In this document: piece after piece, positions 8,925 to 18,349 of the stretch
Layout of the letters: the number at the start of each line of letters is the position of its first letter
How positions within the stretch are numbered: the stretch's first letter is position 1
Source of the DNA: Thiodiazotropha sp050291245
Lineage (GTDB): Bacteria > Pseudomonadota > Gammaproteobacteria > Chromatiales > Chromatiaceae
Direction: 5' to 3'
Assembly (NCBI GenBank): GCA_050291245.1
Contig: JBNKJP010000067.1
Coordinates: 115,066 to 179,065 of the forward strand
DNA: 64,000 nucleotides
Made by a program: the position numbers and the translations under genes
The notes under the pieces: model-generated
What the model was told of the DNA's origin: nothing
The model's database searches: none
What the model saw: the letters and a program-made list of their open reading frames with translations, nothing else

Positions 8925-9272
8925 TTACATGGTGTGGGTAGGACGATCGGATTTCAGCGCACCGGCCAGATAGGTCTCGATCTTGTTGCGCGCCGCACCA
9001 CCATCCTGATCACTGAACTGTACACCGATTCCGGCAGCCCGGTTACCTTCGGCGCCGACCGGTGTGATCCAGATAATTTTCCCCGCCACGGGCAGACGTT
9101 CGGTCTCATCCATCAGGGTGAGCAACATAAACACCTCATCTCCCAGGCGATACTGCTTGGTGGTCGGAATAAACAATCCGCCGAATTTCACGAACTGCAT
9201 GTATGCTGCATACAGCGCATTTTTGTCTTTAATCGTAAGTGACAATATGCCTTGTTTGGGTCCGCCAGCCAT
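8925..9272 (-). CDS. pilZ: Type IV pilus PilZ-domain protein
   Basis: A 115-residue protein of the founding PilZ type, encoded next to holB as in Pseudomonas and Xanthomonas. The segments LYAAYMQFVKFGGLFIPT and DEVFMLLTLMDE, then GKIIWITP and RAAGIGVQF, are characteristic. This subgroup lacks the RxxxR and D/NxSxxG c-di-GMP-binding residues, and neither is seen here. It acts through protein contacts with the pilus motor regulators PilB and FimX in other species. It lies 15 bases after holB on the same strand. Confidence 0.88.
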   Translation of the reverse strand: MAGGPKQGILSLTIKDKNALYAAYMQFVKFGGLFIPTTKQYRLGDEVFMLLTLMDETERLPVAGKIIWITPVGAEGNRAAGIGVQFSDQDGGAARNKIETYLAGALKSDRPTHTM

Positions 9273-9287
9273 GAGTTACCTGAATCG

Positions 9288-10292
9288 TTATCGGGCAGTC
9301 TGCGCACAGCTCTGCCATTCAATGAGTAATCGTTCCAATGTGAGTTGCAGGTTGATGTTGCGATCGATCAGGCCGCTGGCCTGGTAAAGCGACTGCAGAT
9401 AACCCTGCAATGCCCTTGAGTTTAACTTGTCGGCGGTCTTCTGCAAAGCTTGAGCCCGGTCCGGATTGAACAGCTGATACGGTGACTCAACGGTTTTCAG
9501 GTATTGCAGATCAATTACCCAACCCAGTAACCACTCCAAGGTCAGAGCCGGGGCCAGACTAACCCATTGAGCGGCCAGCTTCACCGGGTCCTGATGCCCC
9601 TCGCCCAGGGAAAGAAATCCACTCAGCATCGTCTCCCTCAGCTTCAATAGCTCCGGGTCGTCCAGACTCAGGGCCTTCAACGGCGCGCCATTGGCCAAGG
9701 CCAGCAACAACTCCGGAGAAGCATGGTTGATTCTTCCCTCCAGCCAGGCTAAAGCCTCATCCCGGCCCGGCGGCTGAAACAGCACCCCCTGGCAGCGGCT
9801 GCGGATGGTGGGTAGCAAGCGGGCCGGTTGATCGGTGAGCAACAGGATGATCGTTCCCGAAGTCGGCTCTTCCAGGGTTTTGAGGAGGCTGTTGGACGCC
9901 GCGTGGTTCATCCGATGAGCCGGTTCGATGGCGATCACCTTGTATTTCCCGGAATGAGCAGTTAACGCGGCACCCTCTGTAAATTCCCGGATGGTCTCGA
10001 TCTTGATTTCGCCGCTTTTGCTCGCTTCGTCCGGCCGAATCCATTGAAAATCCGGATGATTCGCACCCATGCTCAATTGACACGGACGACAGTGACCGCA
10101 GGCCAGTCCCAAGTCATCGGGATCGTCACACAGGCAGGACTGGGCAAAGGCCCGGGCAAAATGCCCTTTACCCAGCCCCGCGGCACCGCTCAGCAGCAAG
10201 GCGTGAGGCAACCGCTGCTGTGTGAATGCCTGCCACAGCTGCCGCCAGGGCCCCTGTTGCCAGGGTAACGGATGGTAAGTTCCCTCACCCAT
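9288..10292 (-). CDS. holB: DNA polymerase III delta' subunit
   Basis: A 334-residue clamp-loader subunit. It has a P-loop-like SGAAGLGKGHFA near residue 35, zinc-binding cysteines in CDDPDDLGLACGHCRPC, the TLEEPTSGTIILLLTD strand and the SRC motif (TIRSRCQG) of sensor 1/arginine-finger regions. The C-terminal collar domain makes up the remainder. It helps open and load the beta clamp. The start overlaps the tmk stop by eight bases, a usual coupling in gammaproteobacteria. Confidence 0.92.
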   Translation of the reverse strand: MGEGTYHPLPWQQGPWRQLWQAFTQQRLPHALLLSGAAGLGKGHFARAFAQSCLCDDPDDLGLACGHCRPCQLSMGANHPDFQWIRPDEASKSGEIKIETIREFTEGAALTAHSGKYKVIAIEPAHRMNHAASNSLLKTLEEPTSGTIILLLTDQPARLLPTIRSRCQGVLFQPPGRDEALAWLEGRINHASPELLLALANGAPLKALSLDDPELLKLRETMLSGFLSLGEGHQDPVKLAAQWVSLAPALTLEWLLGWVIDLQYLKTVESPYQLFNPDRAQALQKTADKLNSRALQGYLQSLYQASGLIDRNINLQLTLERLLIEWQSCAQTAR

Positions 10293-10950
10293 CGGCTTCT
10301 CCCAGAAACCGGCTCAACACGGCGTCGATCTGGTGCTGAACCTCGACCAGGGGTACACCGGCGTCGATGATCTTGACGCGATCCGGATCCCCCTGCGCGA
10401 TCTCCAGATAACCCTGTCGCACCTTCTCGAAAAAGCTTTGCGCCTCCCGCTCGAACCGGTCGGGTGCGGAGCGTTTTCCCGCCCTTTCCAATCCCACCTC
10501 CACCGGCAGGTCCAGCAACAGGGTCAGGTCGGGACGCAGTGCACCCTGAACGAAGGTCTCCAGGGCCGCGATCCTTTCCCGGGGCAGGCCGCGACCGGCC
10601 CCCTGATAGGCATAGCTGGCATCAGTGAAACGATCACACAGTACCCACTGCCCCTGATCGAGGGCCGGTAATATCTTGGCCTGCAGATGTTCCGCCCGTG
10701 CCGCGAACATCAACAGCAGTTCGCAATCGCTGCTCATTCCGGTGTGCTGATGCCCCAGTAACAGCTCACGTATCGACTCGCCCAGCTCCGTGCCCCCCGG
10801 TTCCCGTGTGAACACCACGGATTTACCCGCCTTTTCCAGGATATCGCGGATGTAGGACAGGTTACTGCTCTTGCCGGCTCCTTCACCGCCTTCGACGGTG
10901 ATAAATCGCCCTCTTTGGAATGGACCCTGCTTTGCTTGACGGGATGGCAT
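10285..10950 (-). CDS. tmk: Thymidylate kinase
   Basis: A 221-residue dTMP kinase. The P-loop is GGEGAGKSSN at about 20-29, the DR(F/Y) motif is in CDRFTDASYAYQGAGRG, and the LID region (GLERAGKRSAPDRFE) has the arginines seen in the gammaproteobacterial type. It phosphorylates dTMP to dTDP. About ten residues precede the typical start, and an internal start is possible. It sits between mltG and holB in one tightly packed operon. Confidence 0.94.
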   Translation of the reverse strand: MPSRQAKQGPFQRGRFITVEGGEGAGKSSNLSYIRDILEKAGKSVVFTREPGGTELGESIRELLLGHQHTGMSSDCELLLMFAARAEHLQAKILPALDQGQWVLCDRFTDASYAYQGAGRGLPRERIAALETFVQGALRPDLTLLLDLPVEVGLERAGKRSAPDRFEREAQSFFEKVRQGYLEIAQGDPDRVKIIDAGVPLVEVQHQIDAVLSRFLGEADG

Positions 10951-10959
10951 AATTAATCG

Positions 10960-11955
10960 CTAGTGTTTCAGCTGGTATTTCCTGACCGCGCGGTTGTGCG
11001 CTTCCAGAGTATCGGAAAAGATATGACCGCCATTGCCGGTCGCCACGAAATACAGTGCCTTACCCGGATCAGGATGCATCACTGCTTCAATTGCCGCACC
11101 GCTCGGCATGGCAATCGGCGTTGGTGGCAGCCCTTTTCTCACATAGGTGTTGTAAGGGGTATCCTGTCGCAGGTCCCGTTTGCGGATATTGCCTTTGTAG
11201 GCATCCCCCATACCATAGATGACTGTCGGATCGGTTTGCAGCAGCATACCCTTTTGCAGACGGCGTACGAAAACACCCGCGATCTTCCCCCGCTCTTTCG
11301 GCAAACCGGTCTCCCGTTCCACGATCGATGCAAGGGTCAACGCCTGGTAGGGTGTTTCCAGTGGCAACCCCTTCTCCCTGCCGGCCCAGGCACGTTGCAG
11401 GACCGCCTGCATCCGCTGATAGGCACGCAGCAGAAACTCCTTGTCGGTGGTGCCTTTGGGAAAATGGTAGGTATCCGGATAGAACAGTCCTTCCGGATTG
11501 CTCTCCTGCAATCCGAGCTGTTGCATGATCGATGCGGGCTCTGCGTCATTCAGGGTATGCTGTAGCTGCGGATTAGTTTTGACCAACTGCATCATCTGCT
11601 TGAAGGTCCAGCCTTCGATCAGGGTCAGCGCATGCTGCACCACCCGGCTCGAAGTGAAGATCTCCAACAGCTCGGGAGGCGTTATTCCCCCGGGTAGGTG
11701 ATACTCTCCGGCCATGAGACGACCGGTCTGACCGCTCCAGCGTACCAGGATTTCAAACAGAATGGGTTTCTGAAGAATACCCATCGCCTTGAGATCCCTG
11801 GAAAGCCCACGCACGCTGGTGCCGGGAACGACTACATAGTCAATCCCCTCGTCCGGCAACATCAGCGGACTGTTGATGAAATCGTCGTACTCCATCCAAC
11901 CCCAGGCGAGCAGGAGACTGATGACAAAGACCGAAATCCCGATGAGTCGATTCAT
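10960..11955 (-). CDS. mltG: MltG endolytic peptidoglycan transglycosylase
   Basis: A 331-residue YceG-family protein with one N-terminal membrane segment (about 4-20) and a periplasmic LysM-like plus catalytic domain. The catalytic glutamate lies in LASIVERETGLPKERG; the downstream GMLLQTDPTVIYG and DTPYNTYVRKGLPPTPIAMP motifs are diagnostic. It cuts nascent glycan strands and is thought to set their length as a synthesis terminator. It is downstream of pabC and upstream of tmk, as in E. coli. Confidence 0.94.
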   Translation of the reverse strand: MNRLIGISVFVISLLLAWGWMEYDDFINSPLMLPDEGIDYVVVPGTSVRGLSRDLKAMGILQKPILFEILVRWSGQTGRLMAGEYHLPGGITPPELLEIFTSSRVVQHALTLIEGWTFKQMMQLVKTNPQLQHTLNDAEPASIMQQLGLQESNPEGLFYPDTYHFPKGTTDKEFLLRAYQRMQAVLQRAWAGREKGLPLETPYQALTLASIVERETGLPKERGKIAGVFVRRLQKGMLLQTDPTVIYGMGDAYKGNIRKRDLRQDTPYNTYVRKGLPPTPIAMPSGAAIEAVMHPDPGKALYFVATGNGGHIFSDTLEAHNRAVRKYQLKH

Positions 11956-11966
11956 GGTGTTGAATT

Positions 11967-12785
11967 CTACTGAAAAAGCCCTTCTGTGATGAGCCCGTGT
12001 GCCAACGGTATGCCGGACAGACGATCCAGATTGTAGGCAATCCCCGCCACTCGGGACACCGGGCAGATACCCCAGATGGCATTGGTGAGAAACATGCCCT
12101 CGGCCTGTTCAAGATCCTCCGGCCGCAACGACATCTCGGTGACACTCAGACCCATTCCTGCCGCCGATGCCATGACCTGCTCCCTCATCACCCCAGCCAC
12201 GCCGCACTGACTCAGATCGGGGGTCAGCAGAGTCTTGCCCCTGAGGAGAAACAGGTTGGATTGAGTCCCTGAGACCAGGTAGCCGTGATCGTCACACATC
12301 AGGCCTTCAGCAACCTCGGGATCGTTCCACTCACTCCGCGCCAATACCTGCTCCAGCCGGTTCAGGTGTTTGATGCCCGCCAGACGGGGCTGACGCGCCA
12401 GACGGGTCTCGCATAGGCGAACCCGAATACCTTCCCGATACAAGGATTGCGGATAGTCCGGCCATGGGTGCTGGCTGAGAATTCGGCGGGGATGAGGATC
12501 TGATGGTGGCCGGTAACCGCGCCCACCGCTTCCCCGGGTAAGGATGATCTTCAAAACCCCCTGCTCGATACCGGCACAGAGTTCCTGGGCCTCCCGCTCA
12601 AACAAAGAGCTGTCGAGCGGAGGATAACCCAGCCGCTCCCCGCCCCGCTGAAGACGTGCCATGTGACGTGGCCACAGGGGCATCCGGCCCTTGAGAATCG
12701 CGATGGTTTCGAACAGACCATCGCCGTATTGAAGGCCGCGATCCGAAACCGAAATCTGGTTAGAGGGCAGTCCGTCGATCAACAA
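11967..12785 (-). CDS. pabC: Aminodeoxychorismate lyase
   Basis: A fold-type IV PLP enzyme that makes 4-aminobenzoate for folate synthesis. SVSDRGLQYGDGLFET is the N-terminal signature; GIKHLNRLEQVLAR carries the PLP lysine, and SGTQSNLFL and TLLTPDLSQCGVAGVMR bind the cofactor phosphate. The open frame extends upstream inside fabF, but no suitable start lies there. I place the start at a TTG (12785), ten bases after the fabF stop, giving 272 residues and aligning with E. coli PabC (269). A rare start may keep expression low. Confidence 0.88.
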   Translation of the reverse strand: MLIDGLPSNQISVSDRGLQYGDGLFETIAILKGRMPLWPRHMARLQRGGERLGYPPLDSSLFEREAQELCAGIEQGVLKIILTRGSGGRGYRPPSDPHPRRILSQHPWPDYPQSLYREGIRVRLCETRLARQPRLAGIKHLNRLEQVLARSEWNDPEVAEGLMCDDHGYLVSGTQSNLFLLRGKTLLTPDLSQCGVAGVMREQVMASAAGMGLSVTEMSLRPEDLEQAEGMFLTNAIWGICPVSRVAGIAYNLDRLSGIPLAHGLITEGLFQ

Positions 12786-12795
12786 AACGTGAAGT

Positions 12796-14037
12796 TCAGT
12801 CGATACGACGGAAAGCCAGGGTACCGTTGGTGCCGCCGAATCCGAAAGAGTTGGAGATAACCAGATCCAGTTTCTTTTCACGGGCCGTGTTCGGCACATA
12901 GTCCAGATCGCAATCCGGATCCTGGTTTTCGAGATTGATCGTGGGGGGTATCACCTGATGATGCAGCGCGAGGATGGTGAATACCGCTTCAGCCCCTCCC
13001 GCAGCGCCCAGCATGTGTCCCGTCATGGATTTCGTGGAACTGACACAAAGCTTGTACGCATGATCGCCAAATGCCCGTTTGACCGCCCGAGTCTCCGCTA
13101 CGTCGCCGGCGGGTGTCGAGGTGCCATGGGCGTTGATATAGTCGACCTGATCCAGGTTAAGCCCCGCATCCTTGAGTGCCAACGCCATGCACGCAGCCGC
13201 GCCGGAGCCATCCGTGGAAGGGGCCGTCATGTGATAGGCATCCGAATTCATACCCATTCCGACCAGTTCGGCATAGATCCTGGCGCCACGCTTTTTGGCC
13301 TGCTCATACTCTTCCAGCACCACCACACCGGCACCGTCACTGAGCACGAACCCATCACGATCCCGGTCCCAGGGGCGGCTCGCGCCCTGGGGATCATCGT
13401 TACGACGCGACAAGGCCCTAGCGGCGGCGAAGCCGCCCAAGCCAACCGGAGAGGTGGCCATCTCGGCGCCCCCCGCGATCATCGCATCGGTCCGTCCGTA
13501 GCGGATCATCATCGCCGCTTCGGCAATGCTATGGGCGCCACTGCTGCAGGCCGAGACGATGGAATAGTTCGGCCCTTTCAGACCGCACATGATCGAGAGA
13601 TTCCCCGAGACCATGTTGATGATGCTGGAGGGCACGAAGAAGGGCGATATCTTGCGCGGCCCACCATCGAGATAGGCCTGGTAGCTGTTCTCGATGCCCG
13701 TGATACCGCCGATTCCCGAGCCGATCAGCACACCGATCCGTTCCGCGTTGGCCTCCGTGACCTCAAGCCCGGAATCCTTGATTGCCTGCAGACCAGCGAC
13801 CACGCCGTAATGGATAAACTTATCCATCTTTTTGGCTTCTTTCTTCGGGATATAGTCCGTGACCTCAAAATCGTAGATCGGTCCACCGAACTGGGTCGGA
13901 AAGGCTGTGACATCAAAGTGGGTAATCGGCTGGATGCCACTCTTTCCGGCGAGAATGTTGTCCCATGCGGTCGCAACATCCAAACCCACTGGCGCCACCA
14001 TACCGAGTCCAGTAACGACAACCCTTCTTGGAGCCAT
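12796..14037 (-). CDS. fabF: 3-oxoacyl-ACP synthase II
   Basis: A 413-residue condensing enzyme that elongates acyl-ACP. The nucleophilic cysteine is in SACSSGAHSI, the two catalytic histidines in NAHGTSTPAGD and KSMTGHMLGAAGG, and the glycine-rich NSFGFGGTN lies near the C-terminus. Together with acpP it follows fabG in the standard order. A hairpin with a short T-rich tail lies between acpP and fabF, which would reduce read-through so that ACP is made in excess. Confidence 0.96.
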   Translation of the reverse strand: MAPRRVVVTGLGMVAPVGLDVATAWDNILAGKSGIQPITHFDVTAFPTQFGGPIYDFEVTDYIPKKEAKKMDKFIHYGVVAGLQAIKDSGLEVTEANAERIGVLIGSGIGGITGIENSYQAYLDGGPRKISPFFVPSSIINMVSGNLSIMCGLKGPNYSIVSACSSGAHSIAEAAMMIRYGRTDAMIAGGAEMATSPVGLGGFAAARALSRRNDDPQGASRPWDRDRDGFVLSDGAGVVVLEEYEQAKKRGARIYAELVGMGMNSDAYHMTAPSTDGSGAAACMALALKDAGLNLDQVDYINAHGTSTPAGDVAETRAVKRAFGDHAYKLCVSSTKSMTGHMLGAAGGAEAVFTILALHHQVIPPTINLENQDPDCDLDYVPNTAREKKLDLVISNSFGFGGTNGTLAFRRID

Positions 14038-14079
14038 GTACGACTACCCCCGAATATCAATGCTCGTGCTGAAAAATAC

Positions 14080-14118
14080 AAAAGGCCGCGCTCCCGATCA
14101 CGCGGAGCAACACGGCCT
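14080..14118 (-). terminator. Hairpin between acpP and fabF (partial terminator)
   Basis: On the minus strand AGGCCG...GCTCC pairs with GGAGC...CGGCCT around a short loop, and the stem is followed by TTTTG and further T residues. Its place after the very highly expressed acpP fits an attenuating terminator that lets a fraction of transcripts reach fabF. Confidence 0.6.
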
Positions 14119-14142
14119 GCAGGAAAAACTCAAACCAGACGA

Positions 14143-14376
14143 TCAACTGTGTGCGTTGATATAATCGACCGCCAGTTGAACCGTAGTAATCTTTTCGGCC
14201 TCTTCATCGGGGATTTCGGTTTCGAACTCCTCCTCAAGGGCCATCACCAGCTCTACAGTGTCGAGAGAGTCAGCGCCAAGATCATCGACGAAAGAGGCCT
14301 CAAGGGTCACTTCCTCGTCTTTAACGCCCAGTTGTTCTACGACAATTTTACGAACTCGTTCTACGACATCGCTCAT
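14143..14376 (-). CDS. acpP: Acyl carrier protein
   Basis: A 77-residue acidic four-helix carrier. The phosphopantetheine attachment serine is in GADSLDTVELVMALEEEF. It shuttles acyl intermediates among FabD, FabH, FabF, FabG and PlsX, most of which are encoded beside it. About 195 bases separate it from fabG, leaving room for its own promoter. Confidence 0.97.
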   Translation of the reverse strand: MSDVVERVRKIVVEQLGVKDEEVTLEASFVDDLGADSLDTVELVMALEEEFETEIPDEEAEKITTVQLAVDYINAHS

Positions 14377-14571
14377 TTTATTAATTTCCTCTGGATTATC
14401 CGACGACCTCGAATAGGGCCGATGCGGTATTGTAGTAACAAAAAAGTCTTGAGAAAAGCGTAATCCGTAGATACGCGCAACCCTGCCTTATCAGTTAGTT
14501 CTCTTTTGAAATCATTGTTTTATAACGGGTAATTAATTCAATCTATGGCTTTTACAGCACATGATACCGAA

Positions 14572-15315
14572 TCAACCCATATACATTCCGCCGTTCACAT
14601 GCAGTGTCTCACCGGTAATGTATCGACCCGATTCCGAGGCCAAAAACAACACCGCCCGAGCGATATCCTCCGGCTGTCCCATCTTTTGAAGCGGGATATT
14701 CTCTTCGAGACTTTTGCGTTGCGCCTCGGGTAACTGATGGGTCATGTCGGTCTCGATGAACCCCGGCGCCACTGCATTCACCGTAATGCCCCGTGAGCCG
14801 ACCTCACGGGCCAGGGAACGGGTAAAACCCTCGATGCCCGCCTTCGAGGCGGCATAATTAGTCTGCCCCGGATTCCCCATGGAACCCACCACGGAGGAGA
14901 TGCTGATAATGCGTCCCTTACGCGCCTTCATCATACCACGCAGCACACTTTTACTGAGGCGATACACGGAACTCAGATTGGTGTGGATGACCCGTTCCCA
15001 CTCCTCGTCCTTCATGCGCATCAAAAGATTGTCCTGGGTGATTCCCGCATTGTTGACCAGAATCGTCGGTGCGCCATGGGCCTCTGAAATCTGCCCGATA
15101 CAGGCATCCACAGATGCCGGATCCGAGACATCCAGAACCATCCCTGTACCCTGGCGTTCCGCCGCTTGAAAACGCTCGGTGATCGCAGATGCACCGGATT
15201 CCGAAGTCGCTGTTCCAATCACGATCGCGCCGGCATCGGCCAGGGTATCCGCAATGGCGGCCCCGATACCACGACTGGCGCCGGTAATCAGGGCGATTTC
15301 GTTTTCCAGTTTCAT
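14572..15315 (-). CDS. fabG: 3-oxoacyl-ACP reductase
   Basis: A 247-residue short-chain dehydrogenase. The NADPH-binding TGASRGIGAAIA is at about 12-23, NNAGITQDNLLMRM follows, and the catalytic Ser-Tyr-Lys set is in SSVVGSMGNPGQTNYAASKAG. The C-terminal GETLHVNGGMYM is typical. It reduces 3-oxoacyl-ACP in each elongation cycle. Its ATG overlaps the fabD stop by four bases. Confidence 0.96.
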   Translation of the reverse strand: MKLENEIALITGASRGIGAAIADTLADAGAIVIGTATSESGASAITERFQAAERQGTGMVLDVSDPASVDACIGQISEAHGAPTILVNNAGITQDNLLMRMKDEEWERVIHTNLSSVYRLSKSVLRGMMKARKGRIISISSVVGSMGNPGQTNYAASKAGIEGFTRSLAREVGSRGITVNAVAPGFIETDMTHQLPEAQRKSLEENIPLQKMGQPEDIARAVLFLASESGRYITGETLHVNGGMYMG

Positions 15316-16259
15316 TTCAATGCCTCCTGCGCCTGGGTCAGGCTCTTTGTGTCATAAACCGCAATTCCACTCAGGCCACGATCAATGCGTTTCGTCAGTC
15401 CCGCCAGCACCTTGCCCGGCCCGGCCTCCAAGAGTGTGGTAGAACCTGCAGCCGCCATTTTTCGTACTGTTTCCACCCAACGGACCGGACTGTACAGTTG
15501 GGCCGAGAGCAAAGTTCGGATAGTATCCACATCCTCTGTATCAGACACATTGACATTGTGTATCACTGGGATCCTGGGCCGTTGGATCTCGATGTCAGTC
15601 AATCGCGCAGACAAGCGATCCGCCGCCGGCTTCATCAAGGCGCAATGGGAGGGTACGCTCACCGGCAAAGGCAACGCCCGTTTGGCGCCCGCCGCCTTGG
15701 CCAGTTCACAGGCACGTTCCACCGCCGCCTTATCACCCGCGATCACCACCTGACCGGGGGAGTTGAAATTGACAGCCTCGACCACCTCACTGGCAGCCGC
15801 CGATTGACAGACATCCCGGACCGCATCGTCTTCCAATCCAAGGATCGCAGCCATGCTGCCACTGCCCTCCGGCACGGCGCTCTGCATGAATTTACCCCGT
15901 TCCGCGACCAGTTTTACGGCGGCCTCGAATTCAAGGGACCCGGCACAGACCAGGGCCGTGTATTCACCCAGACTATGGCCCGCCAGCCAGGCGGGAGAAG
16001 GTCCCTGTTGCTGTTGCCAGACACGCCACACAGCCACACCGGCGGTGAGCATCGCAGGCTGGGTGTTTTCGGTTTTGTTCAACTGCTCGGCAGGACCCTC
16101 CTGCACCATTGACCAAAGGTCAAAACCCAGAGCGTCGGATGCGGCTTCATAGGTTTGCTTCACCACGGGATAGGAGGTTGCCAGATCGCTCGACATGCCG
16201 ATCGACTGGGAACCCTGCCCTGGGAATACCATACTGTAGATGCTGTCACTCATACTCAA
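15312..16259 (-). CDS. fabD: Malonyl-CoA:ACP transacylase
   Basis: A 315-residue alpha/beta-hydrolase-like transacylase that loads malonyl units onto ACP. N-terminal FPGQGSQSIGM, nucleophile serine in AGHSLGEYTAL, the CALM(K)P segment with the catalytic histidine (SVPSHCALM) and GPGKVLAGL are all present. It lies 11 bases downstream of fabH. Confidence 0.95.
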   Translation of the reverse strand: MSMSDSIYSMVFPGQGSQSIGMSSDLATSYPVVKQTYEAASDALGFDLWSMVQEGPAEQLNKTENTQPAMLTAGVAVWRVWQQQQGPSPAWLAGHSLGEYTALVCAGSLEFEAAVKLVAERGKFMQSAVPEGSGSMAAILGLEDDAVRDVCQSAAASEVVEAVNFNSPGQVVIAGDKAAVERACELAKAAGAKRALPLPVSVPSHCALMKPAADRLSARLTDIEIQRPRIPVIHNVNVSDTEDVDTIRTLLSAQLYSPVRWVETVRKMAAAGSTTLLEAGPGKVLAGLTKRIDRGLSGIAVYDTKSLTQAQEALK

Positions 16260-16270
16260 TTATCTAGTTA

Positions 16271-17239
16271 TTAGAATTTTGCCAACACGGAACCCCAGGT
16301 AAAACCTCCGCCAAAGGCTTCCATGAGTATGGTTTCACCCCGTTTGATACGCCCGTCCCGAACCGCCACATCCAGCGCCAGGGGTACGGATGCCGCTGAG
16401 GTATTGCCGTGATCATGGACGGTGACCACCACCCGTTCCATCGGCGTGTGTAACTTCTTCGCGGTCGCTTTGATGATCCGGATGTTCGCCTGATGGGGAA
16501 TCAGCCAATCCACATCCGATTTTTTCATGTTATTGGCGGCCAGGGTCTCGTCCACGATACGCCCCAGAGTGGTGACCGCCATCTTGAAAACCTCGTTGCC
16601 GCGCATCTCCACGTAGGCCTTGCCTTCCTGGAGAAGATCATAGCCCCGGGAGATACCTGTCGGCACCCGCAACAGGCTTTCGTAGGCCCCGTCCGCATGC
16701 AGATGCGTGGATATGACACCCGGCTCCTCGCTGGCCTCGAGTACAACGGCCCCGGCACCGTCACCAAACAGCACACAGGTATTACGGTCACTCCAGTCCA
16801 GAATACGCGAGAAGGTCTCCGCACCCACCACCAGGGCCTTGCGGGCCGATCCGGTACGGATGAATTTATCCGCCACACCCAGCGCATAGATAAAACCGGT
16901 ACAGACCGCCTGCACATCAAAGGCGGCAGGACCTTGAATACCCAGACGAGCCTGCAGAAGACAGGCGGTGCTTGGAAACACCTGATCAGCCGTGGTGGTG
17001 GCCACGACGATGAGATCGATCTCCTGGGGATCCAAACCGGCCATCTCTATGGCCTTGCGGGCCGCCTTCTCCGCCAGGTCGCAGGTGTATTCACCCTCCG
17101 CCGCCACATGACGTTTGCGAATACCGGTTCGTTCCACGATCCACTGATCCGTGGTATCGACCATCTTTTCCAGATCAGAATTAGTGAGTATCTTCTCTGG
17201 CAGATACCCTCCTGTACCGGTAATTCGTGAATAGATCAC
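16271..17239 (-). CDS. fabH: 3-oxoacyl-ACP synthase III
   Basis: A 322-residue initiation condensing enzyme using acetyl-CoA and malonyl-ACP. The cysteine is in DVQAVCTGFIYAL, the histidine in IPHQANIRII and the asparagine region reads HDHGNTSAASVPLAL. The usual NxHRYGN is here HDHGN, a small substitution that keeps the critical GNTSAAS. Its start overlaps plsX by four bases. Confidence 0.95.
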   Translation of the reverse strand: MIYSRITGTGGYLPEKILTNSDLEKMVDTTDQWIVERTGIRKRHVAAEGEYTCDLAEKAARKAIEMAGLDPQEIDLIVVATTTADQVFPSTACLLQARLGIQGPAAFDVQAVCTGFIYALGVADKFIRTGSARKALVVGAETFSRILDWSDRNTCVLFGDGAGAVVLEASEEPGVISTHLHADGAYESLLRVPTGISRGYDLLQEGKAYVEMRGNEVFKMAVTTLGRIVDETLAANNMKKSDVDWLIPHQANIRIIKATAKKLHTPMERVVVTVHDHGNTSAASVPLALDVAVRDGRIKRGETILMEAFGGGFTWGSVLAKF

Positions 17240-18258
17240 GCAGTCTCCCTTTTGTCCAGATGGGCCTTGACCTGCTCTTCTATTCGACGCGGCACGTCAC
17301 TTGCGATCTCTTTACGGGCGATGCTGATGGCATTTGCGAAGGCCAGCTTGTCAGCACCACCGTGGCTCTTGATCACGATACCCCGCAAGCCGATCAGGCT
17401 GGCGCCGTTATAGCGTCTGTGGTCGATGCGTTTTCCCAGCGCTCGCAACACCGGCAAGGCAACCAGACCGGCAAGCTGAGTCAGAATATTCCTCTTGAAC
17501 TCAAGCTTCATGAAATGCTGGATCATCTTGCCAACCCCCTCACTGCTCTTGAGTGCGATGTTGCCGACAAAACCGTCGGATACGATCACATCCGTGCCAC
17601 CCTGAAAGATGTTGTCGCCTTCCACATAGCCGACGTAGTTGAGCGAGCTGTTGAGCAGCAATTCATGAGCCTCTTTCACCTGCTCATTGCCTTTGATCTC
17701 CTCCTGCCCGATATTCAACAGACCAAGGGTGGGTCGTTCGATATCGGTGACCGCCGAAACCGTTTCGCTGCCCATCACCGCGAACTGGAAAAGATGCCCG
17801 GCACTGCAATCCACATTGGCACCCAGATCAAGCATGAAGGTCTGACCCGTGATCGAAGGCAACGCCGTAATAATCGCAGGCCGGTCCACATTCGGCAGCA
17901 TCTTCAGTACAAACCGGGAAATAGCCATCAGGGCCCCGGTATTTCCGGCGCTCACACAGGCGTCCGCCTCGCCGGATTTGACCAGATTGATGGCCACCCG
18001 CATGGAGGAGTCTTTCTTGTTGCGCAGCGCCTTGGAGGGCACTTCATCCATGGCAACCATTTCGGATGCATGATGTACGCGCAAGCGATCCCCAAAGGGA
18101 TGATCGCCCAGTTTTTCACGTATCACCTCTTCGCGACCGACCAGGATCAATGTGGTCTGCTTATCCTTCTTCAGATATTCAAGTGCGGCGGGCACCACGA
18201 TATCGGCTCCGATATCCCCACCCATGGCATCCAGAGAGATCGTGACAGGTTTACTCAT
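17236..18258 (-). CDS. plsX: Phosphate acyltransferase PlsX
   Basis: A 340-residue enzyme converting acyl-ACP to acyl-phosphate for phospholipid synthesis. N-terminal ISLDAMGGD, the central SAGNTGALMA and VVSDGFVGNIALKS are signature segments. Membrane-associated in other bacteria. It couples fatty-acid and phospholipid synthesis and precedes fabH in the standard gammaproteobacterial order. Confidence 0.95.
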   Translation of the reverse strand: MSKPVTISLDAMGGDIGADIVVPAALEYLKKDKQTTLILVGREEVIREKLGDHPFGDRLRVHHASEMVAMDEVPSKALRNKKDSSMRVAINLVKSGEADACVSAGNTGALMAISRFVLKMLPNVDRPAIITALPSITGQTFMLDLGANVDCSAGHLFQFAVMGSETVSAVTDIERPTLGLLNIGQEEIKGNEQVKEAHELLLNSSLNYVGYVEGDNIFQGGTDVIVSDGFVGNIALKSSEGVGKMIQHFMKLEFKRNILTQLAGLVALPVLRALGKRIDHRRYNGASLIGLRGIVIKSHGGADKLAFANAISIARKEIASDVPRRIEEQVKAHLDKRETA

Positions 18259-18349
18259 GCGAAATTGGCTTCACCCAAAACTAAAGAACCCGCAACAGGA
18301 CACGCCCAGTACGGGTTCCGAAAATGGTCATTCAACCAACAGAGCGCGT

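Noticed and set aside
12958..14463. 501-residue plus-strand frame opposite fabF and acpP
   Set aside because: Antisense to two certain genes; no recognisable content.
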